This document shows, piece after piece, positions 42,615 to 51,392 of a stretch of 64,000 nucleotides of DNA; position 1 is the first letter of the stretch; every line of letters begins with the position of its first letter. This DNA comes from Pseudomonas sp. IAC-BECa141 (lineage in GTDB: Bacteria; Pseudomonadota; Gammaproteobacteria; Pseudomonadales; Pseudomonadaceae). A program made the position numbers and the translations under genes. The notes under the pieces were generated by a model. The model was given only the letters and a program-made list of their open reading frames with translations. It did not search any database and had not been told where the DNA came from. The stretch spans positions 2,108,001 through 2,172,000 of the forward strand of contig NZ_CP065410.1 in NCBI RefSeq assembly GCF_020544405.1, written 5' to 3'.

Positions 42615-43331
42615 ATGCAAGCCATCAACAATCTCAACCTCACCTCATTGCTCGACACCCTGGTCAGTCTCAGCGCGGCCTTCATCCTCGGCGGCCTGAT
42701 CGGCTTCGAACGCCAGTACCGGCAACGCACGGCGGGTTTGCGCACCAACGTGCTGGTGGCGGTCGGTGCGGCGATTTTCGTCGACATGGCCAACCGTCTG
42801 GCCGGTGCCGAAGGTGCGGTGCGGGTGGTCGCCTACGTGGTGTCCGGTATCGGCTTTCTCGGTGCCGGGGTGATCATGCGCGAAGAGGGCAACGTGCGCG
42901 GCCTCAACACCGCCGCCACACTCTGGACCTCGGCAGCGGTCGGCGCCTGTGCCGGCGCCGACCTGCTGGCCGAAGCGGTGCTGGGCACCTTGTTCGTGCT
43001 CGCCGCCAACACCTTGCTGCGGCCGATCGTCAACAACATCAACCGTCAGCCGCTCGATGTGGTTTCGGCAGAAGTCACCAACATCGTTTACGTCATCGCC
43101 CGGCGTTCGCAGCAGAAAGCCGTGTTTGCGCTGCTTGAAGCCGAGCTGGAACGCAGCAATTACCCGGCCAGTGATGTCGATGTGCACGCTTTCGGAGCCG
43201 ATGAAATCGAGATCGAAGCCACTCTGGCGACGACTTCGGTGGACGGTGATGAGCTGGATGCGCTGGTAGCGCGAATCTCGACCTCGGCGCTGGTGGTGCA
43301 GGCGTTCTGGAGTCCGAGTACCACGGAGTAA
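42615..43331 (+). CDS. mgtC: MgtC/SapB-family inner-membrane protein
   Basis: This 238-residue protein has four to five N-terminal TM segments (residues 12-145) with the family motifs LGGLIGFERQYRQRTAGLRTN (ends of a longer conserved stretch near 25-45), GIGFLGAGVI and LNTAATLWTSAAVG. A soluble C-terminal ACT-like domain covers about residues 155-235. MgtC proteins support survival at low Mg2+ and modulate F-ATPase and membrane potential in other bacteria (family knowledge). It starts at an ATG with AAGGAG 6 bases upstream and is likely co-transcribed with mgtA. Confidence 0.9.
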   Translation: MQAINNLNLTSLLDTLVSLSAAFILGGLIGFERQYRQRTAGLRTNVLVAVGAAIFVDMANRLAGAEGAVRVVAYVVSGIGFLGAGVIMREEGNVRGLNTAATLWTSAAVGACAGADLLAEAVLGTLFVLAANTLLRPIVNNINRQPLDVVSAEVTNIVYVIARRSQQKAVFALLEAELERSNYPASDVDVHAFGADEIEIEATLATTSVDGDELDALVARISTSALVVQAFWSPSTTE

Positions 43332-43439
43332 CTTTTTTGTCCGGATGAGTGACATCTTTTTTCGGAAAAGTCCTACAGAGCATGCCTCGGCGCTTGGGTA
43401 GTCTTGCCGCCACTTGAAGCGACTACCCGGACTTTCACG

Positions 43440-43874
43440 TTGACCGACAAAACCCTGCGCATCCTGATCGCCGACTTGCAGCACTTTCACCGGATGAAGA
43501 TCGAGCGCCTGTTCAACGGGCTCGATTACTACCGCATTGCCCCGGTGCAAAACCTTGCCGAACTGCTGACGCTGGTCGATTACGGCTGTGAGCCATTCGA
43601 TGTCCTGGTGATCAATGCCGAACTGGCGGGCGGGATAGCGGATCTTCGTGGTTTCCTGTTTGATCATCCGCAAGTCCGGCGGGCGCTGGTCTACGGTGAA
43701 CCGGCGGACGCCTCAGGGGTTCCCGAGCACTTTGGCGCAAAGATCATCACCAGTCCTGCGCCTCTGCCTTCAATCCGCGCGATCGAGCAGTTGATGACTT
43801 CGGTCGAGGCTTCATTTGGGCCCTCATCGGGCGCTCAATCACAGATCGCTCTATCGAACAACTGTCAGATCTGA
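43440..43874 (+). CDS. Degenerate receiver-like protein upstream of two-component genes
   Basis: This 144-residue protein looks like a lone response-regulator receiver domain. The first strand reads LRILIADLQHFHRMKIERLF (like the acidic-pair region of receivers) and the third reads FDVLVINAELAGG, where the usual phospho-accepting Asp is Asn. No output domain is seen. I chose the TTG at 43440 because the domain starts right after it (TDKTLRILIAD); the frame opens 12 codons earlier at another TTG and no ATG exists before the domain. It precedes the response regulator by 107 bases on the same strand and may modulate that system. The function is not known. Confidence 0.6.
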   Translation: MTDKTLRILIADLQHFHRMKIERLFNGLDYYRIAPVQNLAELLTLVDYGCEPFDVLVINAELAGGIADLRGFLFDHPQVRRALVYGEPADASGVPEHFGAKIITSPAPLPSIRAIEQLMTSVEASFGPSSGAQSQIALSNNCQI

Positions 43875-43981
43875 CAGGTGATCCAGCGTTCACACCGTGC
43901 AACAGTTGTAGCGCGGCTACCAATAGTCCCGTTCATGCAAGATCGGCGGCGTCATGGCATGTATTCGCCTCGGGAGTGGTC

Positions 43982-44608
43982 ATGGGTTCAGCATTGATCG
44001 TCGATGATCATCCGGTGGTGGTGGGTGCCCTTCGCCTGGTTCTGGAGTCGGCGGGTTACCAACCGATTCATGTGACTACCAGCGGTGTCGATGTGGTGCC
44101 AATGCTCCGGGAGCACGCGCCGGAACTGGTCGTGCTCGACCTGAAGCTCAACGGATTCGGTGGTCTGGAGGTGTTGGCGCGCATCAGGGCCGTCGGGCTG
44201 GTCTGCAAGGTGGTGATTTTCACCTCGGCCGATCCTGAACACTATCTGATGCGCTGCCGACGTGCGGGGGCGATGGCTTTTGTCGCCAAGTCCGCCTCGA
44301 TGCAGCATTTGCAAAATGCAATCAAGGCCGTGCGGTCGGGTTATACCTACTTCCCCGAAATGCCTGCGGTCAATACCGGGCAAACCGAAGCGCATCGCGA
44401 TGAGCGAGAGCTGATCGCACTTCTGTCCACCCGTGAAATGGAGATCATGCTGAAGCTGGCCAGAGGCGAGTCCAACAAGCACATTGCTCTGGCGATGAAC
44501 CTCAGTCACAAAACCATCAGTACCTACAAGACCCGCTTGATGCAGAAACTCGGAGTGACCTCGCTGGTGGTCTTGCGAGAGTTCGTCAAACGCAACGGCC
44601 TGTTTTGA
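43982..44608 (+). CDS. LuxR/NarL-type response regulator (BvgA/EvgA-like)
   Basis: This 208-residue regulator has an N-terminal receiver (acidic pair in LIVDDHPVV near residue 7, phospho-Asp in VVLDLKLNGFGG near 54, Thr in IFTSADPEHY near 82, Lys in AFVAKSASM near 104) and a C-terminal LuxR-type helix-turn-helix (LSTREMEIMLKLARGESNKHIA and ISTYKTRLMQKLGV, about 143-195). It should be the DNA-binding partner of the hybrid kinase that starts 11 bases after its stop. The ATG at 43982 has GGGAG 5 bases upstream; a GTG two codons earlier is less likely. Target genes are not evident. Confidence 0.88.
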   Translation: MGSALIVDDHPVVVGALRLVLESAGYQPIHVTTSGVDVVPMLREHAPELVVLDLKLNGFGGLEVLARIRAVGLVCKVVIFTSADPEHYLMRCRRAGAMAFVAKSASMQHLQNAIKAVRSGYTYFPEMPAVNTGQTEAHRDERELIALLSTREMEIMLKLARGESNKHIALAMNLSHKTISTYKTRLMQKLGVTSLVVLREFVKRNGLF

Positions 44609-44619
44609 TCGGTTGCCCC

Positions 44620-47600
44620 ATGATAGGTCGTCTGCGGGTTGTGCTTCTGTCGATACTGTTGCTTGCAAGCGCAGTGCACGCCTCCGAGGCGCAAAGGCTG
44701 GAAATCGTCTCCCGCACCCGTCTGGAGGGGGTGCAGATTCGTCTGGATGAGCAGGACAGACAGTGGCTGAGCGCGCACCGGGTATTGCGCATCGGTGCCT
44801 CCTGGCCGGATTACCCGCCCTTTGAACTGACCCGCAAACGCCATGAACTGGAAGGTCTCACGGCCGATTACGCCGACGCGATCGCCCAGATACTTAACAT
44901 TGCCGTCGAGGTCTGGTGCTATCCCGACCGCGAAAGCGCCATGGCCGCCCTCAAGGCCGGGGAACTTGACCTGCTGGGCACGTCGAACAACTTCGAAATC
45001 GCCGATCCCCAACTGATGCTGTCGCGCGCCTATGCCGAGGATCAGCCGATGTGGCTGACCCGGCTCAATGAGGCGTTGCCGAGTGATCTCACCGGCAAAC
45101 GCATCGCCATGGTGGACGACTATCTGCCCGCTTCGACCATCGAAGAGGCTTACCCGCAAGCTTCCCTGCAGCGCTATCGATCGATCCTCGATGCCCTCGG
45201 CGCCGTCGCGTTTGGCCGGGATGATCTGTACCTCGGCGATTTCATCAGCGCCAGCTACCTGATCAACACCCATTTTCAAAACGACCTGCAACTGGCCGGG
45301 CCCTCGGGCCTGGACGCCAACCCCTTCGGTTTTGCCCTGACCCGCAGCAACAACCGCTTGAAACGTCTGGTCGACAAAGCCCTGCTGGCGATTCCCATGG
45401 AGCAGCGGCTGGCGATGGAGCTGCGCTGGAGTGCCGGGCGCGCCGACAGGGCGGCGCAGTCGCGGGTAAGCCTGAGCGACAGCGAGCAACAATGGCTGGA
45501 TCAGCATCCGGTAGTGCGGGTCGGTGCTGTCGATGACTTTGCGCCACTCGCGTTCTTTGACGCCGACGGTCGCTTCAGTGGGCTGGCGGCCCAACTGCTC
45601 AACCTGATCAGTCAGCGCAGCGGGCTGACGTTCGAGGTGGTGCGCGGTCAGTCTCTGGATCGTCAGGTCGAACAACTCAGAAGCGGAAAACTGGACCTGT
45701 TGTCTGTGATGACACTGAGCCGCGAGCGCGAAACAGAAATGCTGTTCACCCGGTCGTACGTCAACAGCCCCTTTGTGCTGATTGCCGATTCGAAGGCGCA
45801 GGGGCCGCGTAGCCTGGACGACATGACGGGCAAGCGTGTGGCGCTTTATCGCGGCGATCCGTTGCGTGATTACCTGCTGGAGCATGTGCCGCAGATCAAC
45901 CTGATCGAGTTGCCGAGTCCGGCCGATGGCACACGGGCGCTGCTCGATGGTCGGGCTGATGCGACATTGAGTTCGTTGCTGGTAGCGCGCTACCAGATCG
46001 ATCACCAGTACCGCGATCGCTTGCGGATTGTCTCCACGCTGGGCGATCAGCCGGCCCGGGTTGCCATGGCCACGGCGCTCGACTCGCCTCAGTTGCAATC
46101 GATTCTGAACAAGGCACTGCTGAGCATCGCGCCGCAGGAAATCGACGGCCTGGTCGCACGCTGGAGTCGTAACGTGGTGCTGCAAGACAGCTATTGGCAG
46201 CGTCATCGCGAGCAAATATTGCGCGGGTTTGCCGTTGCTGCCGGGTTGCTGTTGCTGGCATTGGGCTGGATCGGTTTTCAGCGTCGGCAGATCCGCCAGC
46301 GTCAGCAATGGCTCAGTCAGTTGCAGGAGGCCAAGGAGGCGGCCGACGAAGCCAATCGTGCCAAAAGTACGTTTCTGGCGACCATGAGTCATGAAATCCG
46401 CACACCGATGAATGCCCTGACCGGCATGCTCGAACTGGCGCTCAAACGTGCCGATGAAGGCGTGACCGATCGCCAGGCTATCGAAGTCGCGTCCACTGCC
46501 GGGCAGCAATTGCTGGCATTGATCGGCGACATTCTCGACATCGCACGCATCGAGTCCGGGCATTTGTCACTGGCCCCCGAGCGCGCCAATCTGCGCGAAG
46601 TGGTCGTGTCGGTGTGTCGGATTTTCGAGGGTCTGGCCCGGCAGAAACAATTGTTGTGGCATGTCGAACTGGATGAGCTCAGCAACGTCGAGGTGATGCT
46701 CGATCCCCTGCGTTTCAAGCAAGTGCTGTCGAACCTGCTGAGCAATGCCATCAAATTCACCGACAACGGCGAAGTGAGCCTGCGCTTGCGCGTGTTCGCA
46801 GAACGGGACGGGCTGATTGAAGTGGGCGTGATCATCGAAGACAGTGGGCGGGGGATCAGCATTGAGGATCAGCAGCGACTGTTCAGTCCGTTTGTACAGG
46901 TCGGCGATCATCAGTCCGTGGCGCATGGCGGTTCAGGTCTGGGGTTGGTGATCAGTCGCAACCTGTGCCGGATGATGGGCGGTGATTTATGGATGAGCAG
47001 CGAGTTGAACCGCGGCACTCAGCTCATGCTGCGCCTGGAGCTGCCTGTGCTGGCGCCAATTGGACAAGAAGCTGCACCGCCGCCAGTGGCGACGACGGTG
47101 AAGTCGCTGAACGTGCTGGTCGTGGATGACCATCCGGTGAATCGCCTGTTGTTGTGTCGGCAGTTGAGTGAACTGGGGCATCGCGCCGTCGACTCCGGTG
47201 GCGGTGAAGAGGGGCTGGTGCTGTGGCGAAGGCAATCCTTCGATGCGCTGATCACCGATATCAACATGCACGGGCTCAACGGTTACGAGCTGGCGCGAGC
47301 AGTGCGCCAGGAAGAAGCCGCGACGGGCAGGGCGCCCTGCCTGATCCTCGGCTTTACCGCCAATGCACAGATGGAAGAAAAGCAGCGATGCCGGGCGGCC
47401 GGGATGGACGATTGCCTGTTCAAACCGGTGCTGCTGCACGAATTGAACCAGGCCCTGATGGCCGCCGTACCGGAGGGCGCGCAGGCCGCCAGCGTGGACG
47501 ATTCGGCAGTGGCCGAGTTCGACCTGAGTGCGCTGTTGCAACTGGCAGGCGCCGACAATCCGCTGATCGAACAGTTGCGTGGGGAAATGCTGAGCAGCTT

Positions 47601-47838
47601 GCGCATCGACCTGCAGCGTCTGGACGAATCAGGCCGACACGGTGATCGCGCGGGATTGCGCGATCTGGCGCATCACGTCACGGGCGGGGCACACATGATC
47701 GGTGCCGAGCGCGTGATCTCGGCGTGTCGAGGACTTGAGCAAGCCTGCCATGACGATCAACCCGACGCGGCATTGACGGCCGCCATCGATTTGCTGCGCG
47801 TGGCCATGCAAGACCTCGCGCAGCAGCTTAAGGCCTGA
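44620..47838 (+). CDS. BvgS/EvgS-like hybrid sensor kinase with two periplasmic solute-binding domains
   Basis: This 1072-residue hybrid kinase starts with a signal peptide (IGRLRVVLLSILLLASAVHA). Two tandem SBP3-type Venus-flytrap sensor domains follow in the periplasm (about residues 45-265 and 285-510), then a TM segment (534-552) and a short coiled coil. The cytoplasmic part holds HisKA with ATMSHEIRTPMN (His near 592), HATPase (NLLSNAIKF, EDSGRGIS, GGSGLGLVIS), a receiver (VLVVDDHPVNR near 833; Asp in ITDINMHG near 880) and a C-terminal Hpt with His in LRDLAHHVTGGAHM near 1010. No PAS domain is evident, unlike BvgS. A His-Asp-His-Asp relay to the adjacent regulator is expected. An overlapping TTG at 44605 is possible, but the ATG at 44620 is preferred. 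Confidence 0.9.
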   Translation: MIGRLRVVLLSILLLASAVHASEAQRLEIVSRTRLEGVQIRLDEQDRQWLSAHRVLRIGASWPDYPPFELTRKRHELEGLTADYADAIAQILNIAVEVWCYPDRESAMAALKAGELDLLGTSNNFEIADPQLMLSRAYAEDQPMWLTRLNEALPSDLTGKRIAMVDDYLPASTIEEAYPQASLQRYRSILDALGAVAFGRDDLYLGDFISASYLINTHFQNDLQLAGPSGLDANPFGFALTRSNNRLKRLVDKALLAIPMEQRLAMELRWSAGRADRAAQSRVSLSDSEQQWLDQHPVVRVGAVDDFAPLAFFDADGRFSGLAAQLLNLISQRSGLTFEVVRGQSLDRQVEQLRSGKLDLLSVMTLSRERETEMLFTRSYVNSPFVLIADSKAQGPRSLDDMTGKRVALYRGDPLRDYLLEHVPQINLIELPSPADGTRALLDGRADATLSSLLVARYQIDHQYRDRLRIVSTLGDQPARVAMATALDSPQLQSILNKALLSIAPQEIDGLVARWSRNVVLQDSYWQRHREQILRGFAVAAGLLLLALGWIGFQRRQIRQRQQWLSQLQEAKEAADEANRAKSTFLATMSHEIRTPMNALTGMLELALKRADEGVTDRQAIEVASTAGQQLLALIGDILDIARIESGHLSLAPERANLREVVVSVCRIFEGLARQKQLLWHVELDELSNVEVMLDPLRFKQVLSNLLSNAIKFTDNGEVSLRLRVFAERDGLIEVGVIIEDSGRGISIEDQQRLFSPFVQVGDHQSVAHGGSGLGLVISRNLCRMMGGDLWMSSELNRGTQLMLRLELPVLAPIGQEAAPPPVATTVKSLNVLVVDDHPVNRLLLCRQLSELGHRAVDSGGGEEGLVLWRRQSFDALITDINMHGLNGYELARAVRQEEAATGRAPCLILGFTANAQMEEKQRCRAAGMDDCLFKPVLLHELNQALMAAVPEGAQAASVDDSAVAEFDLSALLQLAGADNPLIEQLRGEMLSSLRIDLQRLDESGRHGDRAGLRDLAHHVTGGAHMIGAERVISACRGLEQACHDDQPDAALTAAIDLLRVAMQDLAQQLKA

Positions 47839-47842
47839 CCGG

Positions 47843-48646
47843 TCAGTCCCACTGCGGCGCGATGCCTGTGGGGCTGGTCAGGCGATGGCTGCGATCCAGT
47901 GTGGCGATCAGCGCCATGTCGGCGTCGCTCAGGGTCAACGCCGTGGCGCCCAGGTTGCCTTGCAGGTTGGTGCGTTTGGTCGACGACGGAATCACCGCGT
48001 ATCCCGACTGCATCGCCCACGCCAGGGTGACCTGAGCCGGAGTGGCTTGCAGGCGCTCGGCGATCTGTACGATCAGCGGATCCTTCAGCACTTCACCATA
48101 GGCCAGGGTCATGTACGACGTGATCTGAATGCCCTGACTCCGGGCGAATTCCACGACCTTGCGGTTTTGCAGGTACGGGTGCAGTTCGATCTGGTTGGTG
48201 GCGATGTTCTGCGCACCGACCGCAGCAATTGCCTGTTTCATCAGGTCGATGGTGAAGTTGGACACGCCGATCTGCCGGGTCAGACCCAGGCGCTTTGCTT
48301 CCAGCAGGGCGCCCATGAATTCCTCGACCGATACCTGATCTTCCGGCGACGGCCAGTGGATCAGCGTCAGGTCGAGGTAGTCGGTCTGCAACTTTTGCAG
48401 GCTCTCCTTGAGGCTTTCAATCAGGCGGTCTTTGGCGAAGTTGGCGATCCAGATCTTGCTGGTGATGAACAGTTCGTCGCGGGCGATGCCGCTGGCAGCG
48501 ATGGCCTCGCCCACGTCGGCTTCGTTTTCGTAGATCTGTGCGGTGTCGATGACCCGGTAACCGAGCTCAAGGGCAGTGCTCACCGAATCGATGACCACCT
48601 GACCTTGCAGACGAAACGTACCAAGACCGAAAGCGGGAACAGACAT
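47843..48646 (-). CDS. dkgB: Aldo/keto reductase, 2,5-diketo-D-gluconate reductase B type
   Basis: This 267-residue NADPH-dependent reductase has the AKR catalytic residues Asp and Tyr in [15 protein letters not shown] (near 38-50), Lys in FITSKIW (near 70) and His in LTLIHWPSP (near 104). The cofactor-binding end is [15 protein letters not shown] (near 218). The length equals E. coli DkgB (267). It reduces 2,5-diketo-gluconate and other small carbonyls such as methylglyoxal (family knowledge). I set the start at [15 protein letters not shown]; the open frame extends 26 codons upstream without family similarity. Its stop is 4 bases from the convergent kinase stop. A perfect palindrome 115 bases upstream may control it or the pirin gene. 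Confidence 0.88.
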   Translation of the reverse strand: MSVPAFGLGTFRLQGQVVIDSVSTALELGYRVIDTAQIYENEADVGEAIAASGIARDELFITSKIWIANFAKDRLIESLKESLQKLQTDYLDLTLIHWPSPEDQVSVEEFMGALLEAKRLGLTRQIGVSNFTIDLMKQAIAAVGAQNIATNQIELHPYLQNRKVVEFARSQGIQITSYMTLAYGEVLKDPLIVQIAERLQATPAQVTLAWAMQSGYAVIPSSTKRTNLQGNLGATALTLSDADMALIATLDRSHRLTSPTGIAPQWD

Positions 48647-48761
48647 GCAGGACTCCAGGGTTGCAGTGGGAATGAGCAGGAGTATCCGCGTCTGATTCCT
48701 TGGGAAAAACCGCTGTCGGCACAAAGTACTGTTGACTGAAAGTCACGAATCACCACGCTTG

Positions 48762-48789
48762 CTCATCGTTCCATTAATGGAACGATGAG
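48762..48789. promoter_or_regulatory. Perfect 28-bp palindrome between dkgB and pirin genes
   Basis: The left half CTCATCGTTCCATT is followed at once by its exact reverse complement AATGGAACGATGAG. It lies in the 222-base divergent region, 80 bases before the pirin ATG. The lack of a loop and the central position suggest a dimeric regulator site rather than a terminator. Confidence 0.75.
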
Positions 48790-48868
48790 GACGGTTTTGG
48801 CCGACTAGTGCTAAATACGTAGCGAATTTATGATCGGCCCCACGATCAACCTGATGACGGAGTCCACC

Positions 48869-49735
48869 ATGAAAAACCTTATCGGTATCTACACCAGCCC
48901 TCGCGGCCACTGGGTCGGCGATGGGTTTCCGGTGCGTACCCTGTTTTCCTACGACAACCTGGGCAAGCACATCAGCCCGTTCCTGCTGCTGGATCACGCC
49001 GGGCCTGCGCAATTCACCCCGACCACCGAACGTCGGGGCGTGGGCCAGCATCCGCACCGTGGCTTCGAGACCGTCACCATCGTGTACGAAGGCGAAGTGC
49101 AGCACCGCGACTCCACCGGCAGTGGCGGCACCATCGGCCCGGGTGATGTGCAGTGGATGACCGCGGCTTCGGGAATCCTGCATGAAGAATTCCATTCGGA
49201 AAACTTCGCCAGAACCGGCGGCAACCTGGAAATGGTGCAGCTGTGGGTGAATCTGCCAGCCAAGGACAAAATGGCCGCGCCGGGTTACCAGACCATTCTG
49301 GACAGTGATATCCCGCAAATCGCGCTCAAGGACGGCGCCGGCAGCCTGCGCCTGATCGCCGGCGAGTTCGACGGTCAGAAGGGCCCGTCCCGCACGTTCA
49401 CGCCTATCGATGTGTGGGATCTGCGACTGAACACCGGCAAGTTGCTTTCGCTGGATCTGCACGAAGGCCGTAACACGGCGTTGGTGGTGTTGAAGGGGGC
49501 GGTCCGGATCAACGGTGTGGAGTCGATGCGCGAAGGGCAACTGGCGCTGTTTGAACGTGATGGCAAGCGAATCACCCTCGAAGCCAGCCAGGACGCGGTG
49601 GTGTTGCTGCTCAGTGGCGAGCCGATTGACGAGCCGATCGTCGGCCACGGCCCGTTCGTGATGAACACCGAGCAGGAAATCCACCAGGCCTTCGCCGACT
49701 TCCAGTCCGGCCGCTTCGGCCAGATGCACGGCTGA
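48869..49735 (+). CDS. Pirin family protein
   Basis: This 288-residue bicupin of the pirin family has N-terminal cupin metal ligands in HPHRGFETVTIVYEGEVQHRD (ends HPHRG and QHRD, near residues 57-76) and the later Glu/His in ILHEEFHSE (near 105). The C-terminal cupin (about 160-275) includes RNTALVVLKGAVRING. Some pirins are quercetin dioxygenases or redox sensors; the substrate cannot be fixed here. ACGGAG lies 6 bases before the ATG at 48869; the open frame starts 13 codons earlier without a site. A strong terminator follows the stop at once. Confidence 0.9.
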   Translation: MKNLIGIYTSPRGHWVGDGFPVRTLFSYDNLGKHISPFLLLDHAGPAQFTPTTERRGVGQHPHRGFETVTIVYEGEVQHRDSTGSGGTIGPGDVQWMTAASGILHEEFHSENFARTGGNLEMVQLWVNLPAKDKMAAPGYQTILDSDIPQIALKDGAGSLRLIAGEFDGQKGPSRTFTPIDVWDLRLNTGKLLSLDLHEGRNTALVVLKGAVRINGVESMREGQLALFERDGKRITLEASQDAVVLLLSGEPIDEPIVGHGPFVMNTEQEIHQAFADFQSGRFGQMHG

Positions 49736-49740
49736 AAATC

Positions 49741-49775
49741 CCGGCAGGCGCCACGCGCGCCTGCCGGTTTTTTTT
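49741..49775 (+). terminator. Intrinsic terminator after pirin gene
   Basis: CCGGCAGGCGC pairs with GCGCCTGCCGG around a short loop and is followed by eight T. It starts 5 bases after the pirin stop. Confidence 0.95.
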
Positions 49776-49874
49776 GCGCGTGCGCAGTGGCACTCATCCG
49801 GCCAAATCAATTACTCCTACACTGAGCCCAATCTGTGCGATCTTCTCGCGATTGGCCCCTGTCGGAGTTGTTTG

Positions 49875-51317
49875 ATGCTGTCTCTGCTCACCGATCATCC
49901 GTTGTTTTGCGCCTTGATCCTGATCCTGATCGATCTCGGTCTGTGGCGTCTGATCAGCTCCCACGGCAGTGCGTGGAAACTGTTGGTACGGGTGCTGATC
50001 TTTGCTCTATTCAGCTTTCTGCTGTTCAACGAAGGGCTCAACCCGATGGAGCCTGCGCCGTGGGCCGACAACGTGCCGTTGCACCTGGCGGCGACCGGGT
50101 TGCAGATCGGCTGGTGGCTGTTCGGCGCGCGCACCCTGACGGTGTTGATCGGCGCGGTGATGATGCAGCGGGTCGGGCACACCGGGCGGCTGTTGCAGGA
50201 TCTGCTGGGTGCGGTGATCTTCCTGATTGCGATCATCGCGGCGCTGGCCTACGTGCTGGACCTGCCGGTCAAAGGCGTACTGGCGACGTCCGGGGCGTTG
50301 GCGATCATCGTCGGTCTGGCGTTGCAGAGCACCTTGAGCGACGTGTTTTCCGGGATCGTGCTCAACACCACCAAGCCTTATCAACTGGATGACTGGATTT
50401 CCATCGACGGTACGGAAGGGCGGGTCACCGACATCGACTGGCGCGCCACGCGCCTGCAAACCAGTCAGGGCAGCATGGCGGTGATTCCCAACTCGCTGGC
50501 GGCCAAGGCCAAGATCATCAACTTCAGCCGGCCGAGCAATATGTTCGGGGTCGCCGTCAGCGTGCAGGTCAGCCCCCATGCGCGGCCCAGCTCGGTGATC
50601 GATGCCCTGGAACGGGCGATGCAGGGCTGTCGCCAATTGCTGGAGAGCCCCGCGCCGAGTGTCGCGCTGAAGAGCTCCAGCAGTGCCGGCACCGAATATG
50701 AAATCAGCGGGTTTGTCGCCTCGATGAGCGAAAAACGTATGGTGCGCAATCAGCTGTTTGATCTGGCGTACCGGCATCTGCAGGCGTCCGGGGTCAATCT
50801 GCTGTCGAGCGTTGAGCCGGGCGTGTCGAGCAATCTCTCGCGGCCACGGGCGTTGCTCGACAGCTCGCCGATTTTCTCTACGCTTCGTCAGGAAGAGAAA
50901 GAAACCTTCAGCCAGAACATGACCCTGCAAACTTTCCGTGCCGGCGAGGTGATTCTTGCGGGCGGCGAGGTCAGTGATCACCTGTTCATCATCGAATCCG
51001 GTGTGGTCTCGGTGACGCTCAAACGCCACGGCACGCCGTTCGAGTCCGGACGGATGGGACCGGGCGAAGTGATCGGCGAAGCGGGAATACTGTCCGATAC
51101 GTCATTGCCGGCCGACTTCTCCGCCAAGACCTTCTGTGCGCTGTATCGCATCGAGAAGTCTTATCTCAAACCGTGTCTGGACGCCCGTCACGACATCAAC
51201 GACGCGATGAAGGCGCTGCTCGATTTCCGCCTGCACAAGGCGCAATCCCTGACGGAAGAAACACCGGTGACAGTGCCGAAAAAAGGTTTCCTGCAATGGT
51301 TGCGCAACCGCGTGTAA
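49875..51317 (+). CDS. MscS-like channel with C-terminal cyclic-nucleotide-binding domain
   Basis: This 480-residue inner-membrane protein has several N-terminal TM segments (about 1-140), the MscS pore helix and beta domain (VLATSGALAIIVGLALQ near 140, GTEGRVTDIDWRATRLQT near 180) and a soluble MscS-type domain to about 300. A cNMP-binding domain follows (about 335-445, with IFSTLRQEEKETFSQ, GEVILAGGEVSDHLFIIESG and GPGEVIGEAGIL). MscS proteins release osmolytes on hypo-osmotic shock; the extra domain suggests ligand gating. The ATG at 49875 has GGAG 7 bases upstream; a TTG sits directly before it. It stands alone after a terminator. Confidence 0.9.
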   Translation: MLSLLTDHPLFCALILILIDLGLWRLISSHGSAWKLLVRVLIFALFSFLLFNEGLNPMEPAPWADNVPLHLAATGLQIGWWLFGARTLTVLIGAVMMQRVGHTGRLLQDLLGAVIFLIAIIAALAYVLDLPVKGVLATSGALAIIVGLALQSTLSDVFSGIVLNTTKPYQLDDWISIDGTEGRVTDIDWRATRLQTSQGSMAVIPNSLAAKAKIINFSRPSNMFGVAVSVQVSPHARPSSVIDALERAMQGCRQLLESPAPSVALKSSSSAGTEYEISGFVASMSEKRMVRNQLFDLAYRHLQASGVNLLSSVEPGVSSNLSRPRALLDSSPIFSTLRQEEKETFSQNMTLQTFRAGEVILAGGEVSDHLFIIESGVVSVTLKRHGTPFESGRMGPGEVIGEAGILSDTSLPADFSAKTFCALYRIEKSYLKPCLDARHDINDAMKALLDFRLHKAQSLTEETPVTVPKKGFLQWLRNRV

Positions 51318-51392
51318 ACGGAGGATCCAACGCAACCGTCGCGGTGCGCCTGGTGTCACAGTTTTTATCGGTCAATGGCAGGAACCCGGACG

